Shown one piece after another: positions 25,873-35,295 of a stretch of 64,000 bases of DNA (positions are counted from its first letter, which is position 1; each line of letters opens with the position of its first letter). A program made the position numbers and the translations under genes. Where the stretch lies: assembly GCF_009711055.1 (NCBI RefSeq), contig NZ_WMJY01000003.1, positions 62,315 to 126,314 of the forward strand, written 5' to 3'. The notes under the pieces are model-generated. The model saw only the letters and a program-made list of their open reading frames with translations. It had not been told where the DNA came from and did no database searches. This DNA comes from Myroides pelagicus (lineage in GTDB: Bacteria > Bacteroidota > Bacteroidia > Flavobacteriales > Flavobacteriaceae).

Positions 25873-26649
25873 ATGATCGAAGTAAAAAATATTGAAAAAT
25901 CCTTTGAAGGTTCTCAAGTGTTGAAAGGAATAACAACCACCTTCGAAAAAGGTAAAACAAATCTAATTATCGGTCAAAGTGGATCAGGGAAAACTGTACT
26001 TCTAAAGACATTATTAGGTATTCATCAAAGTGACAAAGGTTCAATATCTTTCGATGGTAGAATCTATTCAGAACTTTCGCGTAAAGAAAAGCGTACACTT
26101 AGAACAGAAATCGGAATGGTATTCCAAGGAAGTGCTCTCTTTGATTCTATGAGTGTAGAAGAGAATATTGCTTTTCCTTTACGCATGTTTACTAATAAAA
26201 GTGAAGCTGAGATCATGTCTCGTGTAAATGAAGTTATAAACCGCGTGAACCTTATTAATGCTAATAAAAAGCGACCTGCTGAGATTTCAGGAGGTATGCA
26301 AAAAAGGGTTGCTATTGCTCGTGCTATTGTAAACAATCCTAAATACTTGTTTTGTGATGAGCCTAACTCAGGTCTTGACCCTAAAACAGCTATCGTAATT
26401 GACAACCTAATTCAGGAAATCACCCACGAATACGATATTACAACAGTAATTAATACGCACGATATGAACTCTGTTTTGGAAATTGGAGAACATATTGTAT
26501 TCTTAAAAAACGGGGTATTAGCTTGGTCAGGAAACAACAAAGAAATCATTCAAACAGATAATGAAGATGTCGTTGACTTCGTCTACTCTTCTGAACTATT
26601 TAAAATGGTTAGGGAAGCTGTCAGACAAATTGGAAACGAAAGAAAATAA
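25873..26649 (+). CDS. MlaF-family ABC transporter ATP-binding protein
   Basis: 258 residues. Walker A is GQSGSGKT, Q-loop MVFQGSALFDSM, signature ISGGMQKRVAIARAI, Walker B YLFCDEPNSGLDP and the switch His in NTHDMNSV. The SGGM signature and Asp-Glu-Pro-Asn-Ser are typical of MlaF rather than drug exporters. It energises the MlaE permease encoded just upstream. I start at MIEVKNIEKSFEG (25873); an extension to 25807 lies inside the permease gene in another frame. It ends at a strong terminator. Confidence 0.93.
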   Translation: MIEVKNIEKSFEGSQVLKGITTTFEKGKTNLIIGQSGSGKTVLLKTLLGIHQSDKGSISFDGRIYSELSRKEKRTLRTEIGMVFQGSALFDSMSVEENIAFPLRMFTNKSEAEIMSRVNEVINRVNLINANKKRPAEISGGMQKRVAIARAIVNNPKYLFCDEPNSGLDPKTAIVIDNLIQEITHEYDITTVINTHDMNSVLEIGEHIVFLKNGVLAWSGNNKEIIQTDNEDVVDFVYSSELFKMVREAVRQIGNERK

Positions 26650-26650
26650 C

Positions 26651-26681
26651 AAAAAAGAGAGGTAATATACCTCTCTTTTTT
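26651..26681. terminator. Bidirectional terminator, mlaF-like/manC
   Basis: AAAAAAGAGAGGTA and its complement TACCTCTCTTTTTT around a three-base loop, between stops at 26649 (+) and 26685 (-). Confidence 0.92.
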
Positions 26682-26684
26682 GTA

Positions 26685-27755
26685 CTACTTTTTAATATTA
26701 CTCTCTATGTATTGACTTACAGTCTTAATATCTTGTTCTTTACGCTTAGGATATATTAGTAAAACATCTTCTTTATCTACTATAATATAATCATTAAGTC
26801 CATCAACAACGACCAACTTATCCCCATCAGTACGAACTATATTATTCGCAGCATTATTAAAATAAGTATTTGCATTAACAACCGCGTTCTCTGAAGCATC
26901 TTTTGGTAACTTATCATATAAAGATCCCCAAGTACCTAAATCATTCCAATCAAATGTAGCGGGTAATACGTACACATTACTTGCTTTTTCCATTACTGCG
27001 TAATCAATCGATATATTCTCTGCTAATGGATAGTTCTCTTCTATAAATGCACGCTCTTTATCTGTATTATATAAATCATATCCTTTGTCAAACAATTCTA
27101 TCATTGCTGGTTGATATGCCGAAAATGCATCTATAATAGCGCTTACACTCCACACAAATATACCTGCATTCCAAAGGAAATGACGACTTTGAATGAACTT
27201 ACGTGCTGTGACATAATCAGGCTTCTCTCTAAATTGCACTACTTTCTTTATAGGTCTTGAATCTAACTTATTAAACTCGATATAACCATATCCTGTATTA
27301 GGAAAAGTAGGTAAAATACCTAACGTCATTAACACTTTATCGCGTTCACAAACGTCAAAAGTACGCTGCAGATTACTTACAAATTGTACCTCGTCTTCTA
27401 TCCAGTGATCACTAGGAGCTACCACCATTACTGCATCTGGATTTATCTTCTTTATCTTCATAGCTGCATACAAAATACACGGTGCTGTATTTCGCATAGC
27501 TGGCTCTAGTATGATATTCTGCTCTGCTACTGAAGGTAACTGCTCCTTTACTATATCACGATAATTCTCGTGCGTAAGGATTAAAATATTCTCCTTAGGT
27601 ATCAATTGAGACAAACGCTTAAACGTCTTTTGTATTAAGGTATCTCCTGTACCTAACATATCGTGAAACTGCTTTGGAAAATCAGGTGTACTCACTGGCC
27701 AAAAACGCGACCCTACTCCACCTGCCATAACCACAGCATAATAATTCGAACTCAT
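26685..27755 (-). CDS. manC: Mannose-1-phosphate guanylyltransferase
   Basis: 356 residues. VVMAGGVGSRFWPVSTPDFPKQF is the GTP-binding signature of GDP-mannose pyrophosphorylases, VAPSDHWI the metal site, REKP and WNAGIFVW the sugar-phosphate pocket, and DWNDLGTW the C-terminal signature. It makes GDP-mannose, precursor of mannose, fucose and related surface sugars. The short form lacks the phosphomannose isomerase domain of long ManC proteins. It lies 8 bases after the SprT gene, last of a four-gene run, with a terminator immediately after. Confidence 0.93.
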   Translation of the reverse strand: MSSNYYAVVMAGGVGSRFWPVSTPDFPKQFHDMLGTGDTLIQKTFKRLSQLIPKENILILTHENYRDIVKEQLPSVAEQNIILEPAMRNTAPCILYAAMKIKKINPDAVMVVAPSDHWIEDEVQFVSNLQRTFDVCERDKVLMTLGILPTFPNTGYGYIEFNKLDSRPIKKVVQFREKPDYVTARKFIQSRHFLWNAGIFVWSVSAIIDAFSAYQPAMIELFDKGYDLYNTDKERAFIEENYPLAENISIDYAVMEKASNVYVLPATFDWNDLGTWGSLYDKLPKDASENAVVNANTYFNNAANNIVRTDGDKLVVVDGLNDYIIVDKEDVLLIYPKRKEQDIKTVSQYIESNIKK

Positions 27756-27763
27756 ATAGTATA

Positions 27764-28387
27764 TTAACTTTTTAAAACATAATGACTTAATAACTCTACC
27801 TCTGCATTTGCCTTAAAGGTATATAGTAATCCAGTCGAAACTTCCTCGCATTCAAAACGCTTTACTCTCAAAGGTCCACGTTTAAACACTTTGCCATTTC
27901 TTACTTTAAAATGACTTCCCAAAGGAACCTCATAAACATAGCAATTATTCAAACTTTTTTCTCGTTTATCATACAGCTGCATCGCTATAGACAGACGCTC
28001 ATCAGTATCACTACTCGCCGTAGGATTCTTAAAGTGCTTTGCTAAAAGAGGCAATAACTGATTGGGAAATATTTCTGGGCGAATAAATGGCACCATTAAC
28101 AAGCGAAAAGTTGACTTCCATTCTACCCCATGAGGCTTAATGCGTCCACCATACTTCTGATAAGCAACTAAATGAGCTATTTCATGAATGAGAGTCATCA
28201 AAAAACGATAAGGGTTCAGATTCGAATTAATCGTAATCAAATGCTTTCCATCAAATCGACGCGTATAATCTCCATGTCTTGTAAATCGTTCATTGACAAT
28301 CTTCAAGTGGATCTCATACGCCTTAATCAATTCAAAAACTGGCTCTACAGCATGCTCTGGTAAATATGGTCTTAACTTTTCAATCAA
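27764..28387 (-). CDS. SprT-like zinc metalloprotease
   Basis: 207 residues. The core [27 protein letters not shown] carries HExxH and a downstream His, the SprT/Spartan fold. SprT-like proteins are zinc proteases, in eukaryotes acting on DNA-protein crosslinks; bacterial roles are poorly known. The C-terminal region, where SprT proteins often have a zinc ribbon, holds only one Cys (FECEE), so the ribbon appears absent. It is third in the minus-strand run, 12 bases after the SDR gene and 8 before manC. Confidence 0.88.
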   Translation of the reverse strand: MIEKLRPYLPEHAVEPVFELIKAYEIHLKIVNERFTRHGDYTRRFDGKHLITINSNLNPYRFLMTLIHEIAHLVAYQKYGGRIKPHGVEWKSTFRLLMVPFIRPEIFPNQLLPLLAKHFKNPTASSDTDERLSIAMQLYDKREKSLNNCYVYEVPLGSHFKVRNGKVFKRGPLRVKRFECEEVSTGLLYTFKANAEVELLSHYVLKS

Positions 28388-28399
28388 ATCGATGCTCTT

Positions 28400-29080
28400 T
28401 TAAGGTGTTGTACTAGATGCTTGTAGTACTTTCCCATTAAAATATTTATTACCGTGAAGTGCAAAATCACTAATGTAATCAGCCATTTCATCTGGCATTA
28501 AAGGTGCTTGATACCCTGGGAATGCTTCTTCTAGCATTTCAGTCTGTACAGCTCCCAAAGCAATCACATTAAACGATATTCCTCTTTCCTTGTATTCTTC
28601 TGCTAATAGCTCACTCAAGATACTAACAGCTCCTTTACTAGAACTATAAGCCGCTAAACCTCCAAATTTCATTGCTCCTTGTACTCCTCCCATACTACTA
28701 ATAGTGATCACATGACTATTCACAGGCATAAATGGAATACAGGCTTGTATCAAACGTACAACACCGAACACATTCACTTGATACACTTCTAAGAAGTCCT
28801 CTTGTGTTAAATCTTCAAAGGGTTTATTAATCAAACGACCTGCGTTATTCACTAAAATATCTACACGACTATCCCACTTATCTTTGATAAACGTCTTTAC
28901 AGTAGCTAGATCATTCTCAGTCGTAATATCTACAGACAGACAAGTCACATTGTCTAATGATGACAATTCTTCTGATACTTTTCTAGAAAGGGCTAATACA
29001 TTATGTCCTAATACCGCACACTTTTTCACCACTTCTAAACCGATACCTCTACTAGTACCAGTTACTATAATATTCTTCAT
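28400..29080 (-). CDS. Short-chain dehydrogenase/reductase
   Basis: 226 residues of classical SDR type: TGTSRGIGLE is the dinucleotide-binding motif, DILVNNAG the NNAG motif, SSM with the catalytic Ser at about residue 137, and YSSSK the Tyr-x-x-x-Lys. The loop SSMGGVQGAMKFGGLAAYSSSK is normal. It probably reduces or oxidises a hydroxyl or keto group in the cytoplasm with NADP or NAD; the substrate is not inferable. It starts 5 bases after the M28 peptidase stop. Confidence 0.88.
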   Translation of the reverse strand: MKNIIVTGTSRGIGLEVVKKCAVLGHNVLALSRKVSEELSSLDNVTCLSVDITTENDLATVKTFIKDKWDSRVDILVNNAGRLINKPFEDLTQEDFLEVYQVNVFGVVRLIQACIPFMPVNSHVITISSMGGVQGAMKFGGLAAYSSSKGAVSILSELLAEEYKERGISFNVIALGAVQTEMLEEAFPGYQAPLMPDEMADYISDFALHGNKYFNGKVLQASSTTP

Positions 29081-29085
29081 TTTTC

Positions 29086-30018
29086 TTAATTCATTCTTAT
29101 CTCTCCTTCAGGAGCATTAACTACTTTTTTCACTACTGGTAATACACGCGTCGTAAAATCTGTCATAAACTCATAGTCCATCTGATCTGCTTCATCTTTT
29201 ACATGGTGATAGTACTCATAGTTCTCAAAATCAAAAGAACTAAACGTCTGTGCTGGTATTGAAAACACTTCATAGAACGGATAATTATCTGAACGCTTAA
29301 ATAAATTATACTCTACTGCTTTCTCTAGTCTACCTACAAGAGATGATTTAGCATATTCATTAATTTTCCCTGCTAATGTCGAATGATCAAATCCAGTCAA
29401 ATAAGCAGCATAATCTCGATTCATCTTAAGTCCAAGCATTTCGAAATTCAACATACTGACTACATTTACCTGCTCATCTTTCATTCGATTAGCTAAGTGC
29501 TTTGCACCTACTAGTCCTATCTCTTCTGCTGTAAAAAAAGCAATGATAACACTTCGTTTATTCTCTTTGGCCAAAGCGATATGACGTGAAAGTTCTAATA
29601 GAATAGCCGTACCCGAAGCATTGTCATTTGCTCCATTTGCAACCTTATCTTCACCTTCTTTGGCCAAACCGATATGATCGTAATGAGCTCCTAATACCAC
29701 GTATTCCTTAGCCAATTCAGCATCTGTTCCTTCAATTACACCTACTACATTCCAGCTATCATCAATTGTCGCCAAAGTATCGTTATAACTACTAAAGAAA
29801 GGCTTTACTCCATAATCTTTTAGTTTATCTGAAAGGTATTTCGCTGCTAGACGGTTACCTTCAGTACTTGTATTTCTACCTTCTAACTCATCACTAGCTA
29901 AATAGTAAACACTTTCCTTTATATTCTCTTGACTAACTTTTTCAGTTGACTGACTTAGACGTGAAGAACCACATCCAACAAATACTATTGCACAAGCAAG
30001 TATACTTAATATTCTCAT
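29086..30018 (-). CDS. M28-family peptidase lipoprotein
   Basis: 310 residues. MRILSILACAIVFVGC is a lipoprotein signal. The M28 zinc site is complete: GAHYDHIG, NGANDNASG with the bridging Asp, and FFTAEEIG with the catalytic Glu pair. The later ligands sit in NFEMLG and the C-terminal YYHHVKD. It is a cell-envelope aminopeptidase. It is the first gene of a run with the SDR, SprT-like and manC genes (gaps of 5, 12 and 8 bases), driven by a good promoter at 30036-30064. Distinct from the M28-like gene at the left edge. Confidence 0.93.
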   Translation of the reverse strand: MRILSILACAIVFVGCGSSRLSQSTEKVSQENIKESVYYLASDELEGRNTSTEGNRLAAKYLSDKLKDYGVKPFFSSYNDTLATIDDSWNVVGVIEGTDAELAKEYVVLGAHYDHIGLAKEGEDKVANGANDNASGTAILLELSRHIALAKENKRSVIIAFFTAEEIGLVGAKHLANRMKDEQVNVVSMLNFEMLGLKMNRDYAAYLTGFDHSTLAGKINEYAKSSLVGRLEKAVEYNLFKRSDNYPFYEVFSIPAQTFSSFDFENYEYYHHVKDEADQMDYEFMTDFTTRVLPVVKKVVNAPEGEIRMN

Positions 30019-30035
30019 TACTTTTTACTTTGACT

Positions 30036-30064
30036 CAAAAATACAAAAAACCTTGTTCATACAA
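30036..30064 (-). promoter_or_regulatory. Promoter of the M28-SDR-SprT-manC run
   Basis: TTG (30062-30064), 18-base spacer, TATTTTTG (30036-30043), 17 bases before the ATG at 30018: both elements match consensus. Confidence 0.75.
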
Positions 30065-30100
30065 CTAATAATAACTATGTATAAATCTAAGTTTAATGAA

Positions 30101-30134
30101 AAAGTCCTGCTTTTAAATTAAAAGCAGGACTTTA
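30101..30134 (-). terminator. Terminator of the pdhA-pdhC operon
   Basis: AAAGTCCTGCTTTTAA paired with TTAAAAGCAGGACTTT around a one-base centre, followed by T's on the minus strand. Confidence 0.9.
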
Positions 30135-30156
30135 AAATATGATTTTAAATCAAGGA

Positions 30157-31785
30157 TTATGCAAGCATAGTCACTGGATTCTCAATATAATTTCTCAATG
30201 TCTGTAAGAATTGTGCTCCAGTAGCACCATCCACAGTTCTATGATCACAAGCTAATGTAACTGTCATAGTATTACCTACAACGATCTGACCATTTTTAAC
30301 TACTGGTTTTTCAACAATAGCACCAACTGACAAGATAGCCGAGTTTGGTTGGTTGATAATCGATGTAAATGATTGAATACCGAACATTCCTAAATTAGAA
30401 ACTGTAAATGTACTTCCTTCCATCTCTGCTGGAGTAAGTTTTTTAGTTTTAGCCTTAACAGCTAATTCTTTTACTTTTCCACCGATATGTGTTAAAGACA
30501 TCTGATCAGTAAAAGGCAATACAGGCACAACTAATCCATCTTCTACAGCAACAGCAACACCAATATTAATATGGTTGTTATAAAGTGTCGCATTCTCTGT
30601 CCATTGTGTATTTACTTGTGGGTGCTTACGCAATGCCATAGCACATGCTTTTACAACCATATCATTAAACGATACTTTCGTATCAGGTAATGCATTAATT
30701 ACTTGACGAGATGCCATCGCATTATCCATGTCGATTTCAATTGTCAAATAGTAGTGAGGTGCAGTAAATTTAGATTCACCTAAGCGACGAGCAATCGTTT
30801 TACGCATTTGTGAATTTTTCACTTCATCAACACTTACTTCACCTGCAGGAATAAAAGGTTTTACCTCTTTTGCCGCTGGTGTAGCTGGTGCTTCTACAGC
30901 TGGTGCTGTTGCTACCTTAGCAGCAGGAACGAAGTTCTCAATGTCGCGTTTGATGATACGTCCATTCTCTCCGCTACCTTTCACCTCTGTTAAGTTAATT
31001 CCTTTTTCCTCAGCGATTTTTTTAGCCAATGGAGAAACAAAGATTCTTCCATTTGCAGTTGCATTTGTTACTACAGCCTCTACAGCAGTAGTCTCAGTTT
31101 TCACATCTTCTGTAGAAACTTCAGCAGCAGAAGCATTAGTATTCCCACCGTTTTTTACAGATTCTACAACAGCATTCACATCTGTGCCTTCTGGTCCTAA
31201 AATAGCTAATACGCTATCGACTGGAGCAGATTCTCCTTCTTGAATACCAACATATAATAAAGTTCCCGACTCAAATGCCTCAAACTCCATCGTAGCTTTA
31301 TCCGTTTCAATTTCTGCTAAAATATCTCCTTCTTCTACTTTATCACCAACTTTTTTGATCCAAGTAGCCACAGTACCATCAGTCATCGTATCACTTAGAC
31401 GAGGCATTGTGATCACCTTTACATTCGCAGGTAATGCAGCAGGCGCTGAAACAGGTTTAGCTTCTGCTTCACTGGGAGTAGATGCTTCCTCTTTTGTTGG
31501 AGCCTCAGCAGATCCTCCTCCGTTTAACAAAGCAGAAATATCTTCTCCTTCGTTTCCTATAATAGCTAACAATGAATCAACTGGTGCTGATTCACCTTCT
31601 TGTAACCCAATATATAACAACGTACCTGAATGAAATGATTCAAACTCCATAGTTGCTTTATCAGTTTCAATCTCAGCTAGGATATCTCCTTCTGAAATCT
31701 TGTCTCCTACTTTTTTTAACCAAGCTGCAACAACACCTTCAGTCATAGTGTCGCTCAAGCGAGGCATTGTAATTACTTCTGCCAT
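30157..31785 (-). CDS. pdhC: Pyruvate dehydrogenase E2, dihydrolipoamide acetyltransferase
   Basis: 542 residues. Two lipoyl domains in tandem, each with ETDKATMEFE (the Lys is lipoylated), lie at about residues 2-80 and 125-205, joined by Ala/Glu-rich linkers. A peripheral subunit-binding domain (SPLAKKIAEEKGINL...GENGRIIKRDIE) and a catalytic acyltransferase domain with DHRTVDG near the C-terminus follow. It transfers the acetyl group from lipoyl to CoA and forms the complex core. It lies 9 bases after pdhA. E1-beta and E3 are not in the window. Confidence 0.96.
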   Translation of the reverse strand: MAEVITMPRLSDTMTEGVVAAWLKKVGDKISEGDILAEIETDKATMEFESFHSGTLLYIGLQEGESAPVDSLLAIIGNEGEDISALLNGGGSAEAPTKEEASTPSEAEAKPVSAPAALPANVKVITMPRLSDTMTDGTVATWIKKVGDKVEEGDILAEIETDKATMEFEAFESGTLLYVGIQEGESAPVDSVLAILGPEGTDVNAVVESVKNGGNTNASAAEVSTEDVKTETTAVEAVVTNATANGRIFVSPLAKKIAEEKGINLTEVKGSGENGRIIKRDIENFVPAAKVATAPAVEAPATPAAKEVKPFIPAGEVSVDEVKNSQMRKTIARRLGESKFTAPHYYLTIEIDMDNAMASRQVINALPDTKVSFNDMVVKACAMALRKHPQVNTQWTENATLYNNHINIGVAVAVEDGLVVPVLPFTDQMSLTHIGGKVKELAVKAKTKKLTPAEMEGSTFTVSNLGMFGIQSFTSIINQPNSAILSVGAIVEKPVVKNGQIVVGNTMTVTLACDHRTVDGATGAQFLQTLRNYIENPVTMLA

Positions 31786-31794
31786 ATTAATCTA

Positions 31795-32793
31795 TTATAA
31801 TCTATGAGGGATAAATGGATAATCTTCTTGATCGTAAACTACGTCATACATTACGCTTTTTTCTGGGAACGGAGATTCCTCAGCGAATTGTTCACATTCA
31901 GACACAAGATCCTTCACGCGTTTATCGATTACTTCAATTTCCTCTTCTGTAGCATAACCATTTGCTTTGATTATATCCAATACTTGAGTAATCGGGTCAA
32001 TTTTCTTATATTCTTCTACCTCATCTTTCGTACGGTAGTGTTGAGCATCAGACATTGAGTGCCCTCTATAACGATAAGTTTTGATCTCTAACAAAGTAGG
32101 TCCATCACCACGACGAGCTCTTTCGATAGCCTCATACATTGCCTCTGCTACTTTTACCGGATTCATTCCATCAACTGGTCCACAAGGCATTTCATACCCT
32201 AAACCTAGTTTCCAAATATCTGTATGGTTTGCTGTACGCTCTACTGAAGTACCCATTGCATACCCATTATTCTCAATACAAAATACTACTGGTAACTTCC
32301 AGTTCATAGCCATATTGAATGTTTCATGCAGCGATCCTTGACGTGCAGCTCCATCACCAAAGTAACACATAGTCACTGCTTGACGGTCAAAATATTTATC
32401 TGCAAAAGCCAAACCAGCTCCTAATGGAATTTGTCCTCCTACGATACCATGTCCTCCATAGAAATTGTGCTCTTTAGAAAAAATGTGCATAGATCCTCCC
32501 AAACCTTGAGAAGTACCTGTTGCTTTCCCTAATAATTCAGCCATAACTCTACGCGGGTCAACACCTAAACCAATCGGTTGAGCGTGATTTCTGTATGCCG
32601 TAATCATTTTGTCTTTTGACCTATCCATTGCATGTAAAGCTCCAGCTAAAACAGCCTCTTGCCCATTATATAAATGTAAGAATCCTCTTACTTTTTGTTG
32701 GATATATAAGGCAGCAAGTTTGTCTTCAAACTTTCTCCAAAGTAGCATGTCTTCATACCACTTTAGATAAACTTCTTTTGTAATTTCTTTCAT
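31795..32793 (-). CDS. pdhA: Pyruvate dehydrogenase E1, alpha subunit
   Basis: 332 residues. GDGAARQGSLHETFNMAMNW is the thiamine diphosphate/Mg signature and IENNGYAMGTSVERT completes the site; the phosphorylation-loop-like YRYRGHSMSD is present. It decarboxylates pyruvate together with the beta subunit and feeds acetyl to E2, whose gene follows directly. The two-chain E1 type means a pdhB gene must lie elsewhere. The start at 32793 is preceded by a -7 box at 32870-32877 and a GC-rich leader hairpin (GCGG...CCGC) at about 32812-32825. Confidence 0.96.
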   Translation of the reverse strand: MKEITKEVYLKWYEDMLLWRKFEDKLAALYIQQKVRGFLHLYNGQEAVLAGALHAMDRSKDKMITAYRNHAQPIGLGVDPRRVMAELLGKATGTSQGLGGSMHIFSKEHNFYGGHGIVGGQIPLGAGLAFADKYFDRQAVTMCYFGDGAARQGSLHETFNMAMNWKLPVVFCIENNGYAMGTSVERTANHTDIWKLGLGYEMPCGPVDGMNPVKVAEAMYEAIERARRGDGPTLLEIKTYRYRGHSMSDAQHYRTKDEVEEYKKIDPITQVLDIIKANGYATEEEIEVIDKRVKDLVSECEQFAEESPFPEKSVMYDVVYDQEDYPFIPHRL

Positions 32794-32869
32794 ATGACTT
32801 TACTTTTCATCTGCGGCGTGACCGCTTAAAATACAGACTTTTTCAATATTCCACAATACTGTGATGAAG

Positions 32870-32877
32870 CAAAAGTA
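32870..32877 (-). promoter_or_regulatory. -7 box of the pdh operon
   Basis: TACTTTTG on the minus strand, 76 bases before the pdhA start, giving a leader of about 70 bases that contains the hairpin GCGG-TCACG-CCGC. Confidence 0.55.
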
Positions 32878-33302
32878 GCACATCTACTTTACATAGGAAA
32901 ATTTATTTTATCTATTTTAAAAACCTAAACACTTCAATTATAAATTTTATGACTTTATTTAACCTTTTTTACAGTATCTATTATCTTTTAGCAACATTCA
33001 TGACTATATCGATACTTTTTTCTAATTGCTCTATACCTATATATTCTTATTTATTGACTACTCAATAGAAGAGATACATTACGATATAAGATACAAAGAA
33101 TAGCATATTTATTCTATTCTCCAATTATCACACTTTTTCATTTTAGTATTCATCAAAATTCAATTCAGTCTTCCATATAGCGACCTCTTTAGAGTTAACA
33201 ATCTATTGGATTACTATTCCCTTATCAGAACGCTATACTAATTTACTACAGATGTAAATTTATCGACATTTTCTCCATCATAAGGATTTACTTATGAGTT
33301 TA

Positions 33303-33368
33303 TCGGGATATGATAGGGACTTTTTACTACAAAATATCCCGACCATCTCCTGATCATATCCCGACCAT
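33303..33368. repeat. Phased 11/22-bp repeats of a TCGGGATAT motif
   Basis: ATATCCCGACCAT occurs at 33334-33346 and 33356-33368 (22 bp apart), with a weaker copy midway, so the minus strand reads TCGGGATATGA, TCAGGAGATGG, TCGGGATATTT. An inverted copy, TCGGGATATGAT at 33303-33314, pairs perfectly with ATCATATCCCGA at 33353-33364. The helical phasing suggests a binding site for a dimeric or multimeric regulator. Confidence 0.55.
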
Positions 33369-33619
33369 ACAAAACAAAAAACTACCAATACCAATGAAAA
33401 TAACAAACACTCTTCCTTAGCGACTTCCCTACTTTTTAATATTTAAAAGTCTAAAAGACGAATTTTATTCTACCATAGGTTAGGTATTTCTCGAAAGTAA
33501 TGTCAAAATGCCTAAACTCTGACCAACACTCACATACACTACATTTAAAATCAATACATTAAAATAAAAAATTACATCTCTAAAGTAATAAATCCAAGAA
33601 ATAAAAAGTGAATTTAAAA

Positions 33620-33652
33620 GAAAAACCCAAGAGAAAAATATCTCTTGGGTTT
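33620..33652 (-). terminator. Terminator of the susC-susD operon
   Basis: AAACCCAAGAGA, loop, TCTCTTGGGTTT; on the minus strand it is followed by TTTTTCTTTT. It lies about 187 bases after the susD stop, giving a long 3' untranslated region. Confidence 0.85.
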
Positions 33653-33838
33653 CAAAACCACAACCAAACTTCAGTGTATAGAACAATCCGAATACACTTC
33701 GCTATTATCGTTTCTAAACAGACAATGGTTCAACCTAAAGTCAATTTAGTATATTATTTAATGTACAATCAAGTACATCTCACTTCAACATCTAAAACCA
33801 ATAGACTAAGAATAAGTAATCTAATCGATCAAGAAATT

Positions 33839-35287
33839 TTAATTTTGCCACCACATCTTAACATTGATGTCATCTCCTCCCATTTCTCCAACTATTTTTT
33901 CATACTCTGTTCTGTTTTGTGTACGAATTGATAGTGGAAATGGAAAACGACTAGGCATCACTCCATTATTCAACATTGATTGTGTCTTTGGCAACTCTGG
34001 AAGTCCTGTACGTTTATATTCAAACCACTGTTGGTAATCTGTCATATAAAGCGCATAATACTTCTGTAGCATAACCTTCTCTAAAGACCCATCAAACGCA
34101 ACTTCTGCCTTGTCAAAATAATTAGCAGGCACCTCAATTTCAAATTGAGTTATCGCAGATTTCACCGCTTCTTTATAGTTCTTTTCAGCATCAGGAAGAT
34201 AACCCTTCACTCCCAATTCTGCTTTAATAAACAATAATTCAGCATAAGTTAGAATAGGTGCTTTCGTAGGATTCTTAGCCATTTCATTGTTTAACCCCGA
34301 AGCTTCATAGTCAAACTGAGAATCAGGACCGTCCCAAGCACTTGGTATACCTTTGTATCCGATATAAACTTTCTTTTTGTTTTCAATTCGATACGCTTCA
34401 GTAGCGTATATTGGCAAACGAGGATCTTCAAAAGCAACTAAATGATCGATAAAGAATGATGCCATTTTCTTACTTAAAGTAAAATCTTGAATTCTACTCC
34501 ATGGCGAAACATTAGGTGTTATCCCAGTAATATCTAAAACAACGGACTCTTCATTACTCTCAATCACAGGATATTTTACTGGATCATTTAGCATAGCTAC
34601 CATCTTATCATAAGCGCCCACCTCTGCACGATTCGAGGCTCTAAGCAATAAACGTAAATGAAGTGAATTAGTAAACTTTTGCCAACGCTTCCAATAAGCC
34701 CCTCCATCAGTAAATAAGATGTCAGGATTAAATTTTAAAGCTTTACCTGTATCATACAGCGAATTTGCACGCTCTAAATCATCAAAAAAACTAGCATAAA
34801 TATCTTCCTGATTATCAAACTTAGGAAGTAACTTTCCACTATCTCCTTGAGAAGCATCAAAATAAGGTATAGGTCCAAATAAATCAGTCAAATTAGCAGC
34901 CATCCATACTCGAAGTGTAATAGCGATAGCCTCATAGTTTGCGTCAGCCACCTTGATAGCTTCTTTCTCCATATCTCTTGCATTCTTAATCCAACGATAA
35001 TAAGCATTCCAAGATGAAGAACCTATATCGTCAGAAAAATCATAACGTTGAATACCATCAACACTGCTTGGAAAAGCAACATTAGCTTGCATAAATTGGT
35101 TATTATGAGACCAACTTCTATATAGCCCATGACTTGCCGCCTCATAGATAATAGGGTTAAGCAAAGTAGAAGGATATATTTTTTGCAATCGATTAGGATC
35201 CGTGTTTGTCTCTTCAAAGTTAGCAGTACAACTCGCGATAGATAATACCCCAACAACTGCTACTAATATCTTTTTGTAATTCATCAC
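33839..35287 (-). CDS. SusD/RagB-family outer-membrane lipoprotein
   Basis: 482 residues. MMNYKKILVAVVGVLSIASC is a lipoprotein signal with the Cys at position 20. The body is helical with TPR-like units; the stretch TNTDPNRLQKIYPSTLLNPI and the late TYAELLFIKAE and DYQQWFEYKRTGLPELP are characteristic of the SusD-like group that binds nutrients on the cell surface. It forms the lid of the SusC transporter encoded 8 bases upstream. The ligand (glycan, peptide or other) cannot be told; no hydrolase gene lies next to it. Confidence 0.93.
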   Translation of the reverse strand: MMNYKKILVAVVGVLSIASCTANFEETNTDPNRLQKIYPSTLLNPIIYEAASHGLYRSWSHNNQFMQANVAFPSSVDGIQRYDFSDDIGSSSWNAYYRWIKNARDMEKEAIKVADANYEAIAITLRVWMAANLTDLFGPIPYFDASQGDSGKLLPKFDNQEDIYASFFDDLERANSLYDTGKALKFNPDILFTDGGAYWKRWQKFTNSLHLRLLLRASNRAEVGAYDKMVAMLNDPVKYPVIESNEESVVLDITGITPNVSPWSRIQDFTLSKKMASFFIDHLVAFEDPRLPIYATEAYRIENKKKVYIGYKGIPSAWDGPDSQFDYEASGLNNEMAKNPTKAPILTYAELLFIKAELGVKGYLPDAEKNYKEAVKSAITQFEIEVPANYFDKAEVAFDGSLEKVMLQKYYALYMTDYQQWFEYKRTGLPELPKTQSMLNNGVMPSRFPFPLSIRTQNRTEYEKIVGEMGGDDINVKMWWQN

Positions 35288-35295
35288 TAAGTAAA

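Larger units (their letters stand above)
32878..33838. other. Long intergenic region between pdhA and susD
   Basis: About 960 bases without a supported gene. It holds the phased repeats at 33303-33368 and the susCD terminator at 33620-33652. Short frames here (33480-33686 minus, 33608-33931 plus) run through the terminator hairpin and lack coding character. Confidence 0.6.

Noticed and set aside
33480..33931. Open frames on both strands between pdhA and susD
   Set aside because: They run through the susCD terminator hairpin or the susD end, have low-complexity hydrophobic or basic translations and lack a promoter or family resemblance.
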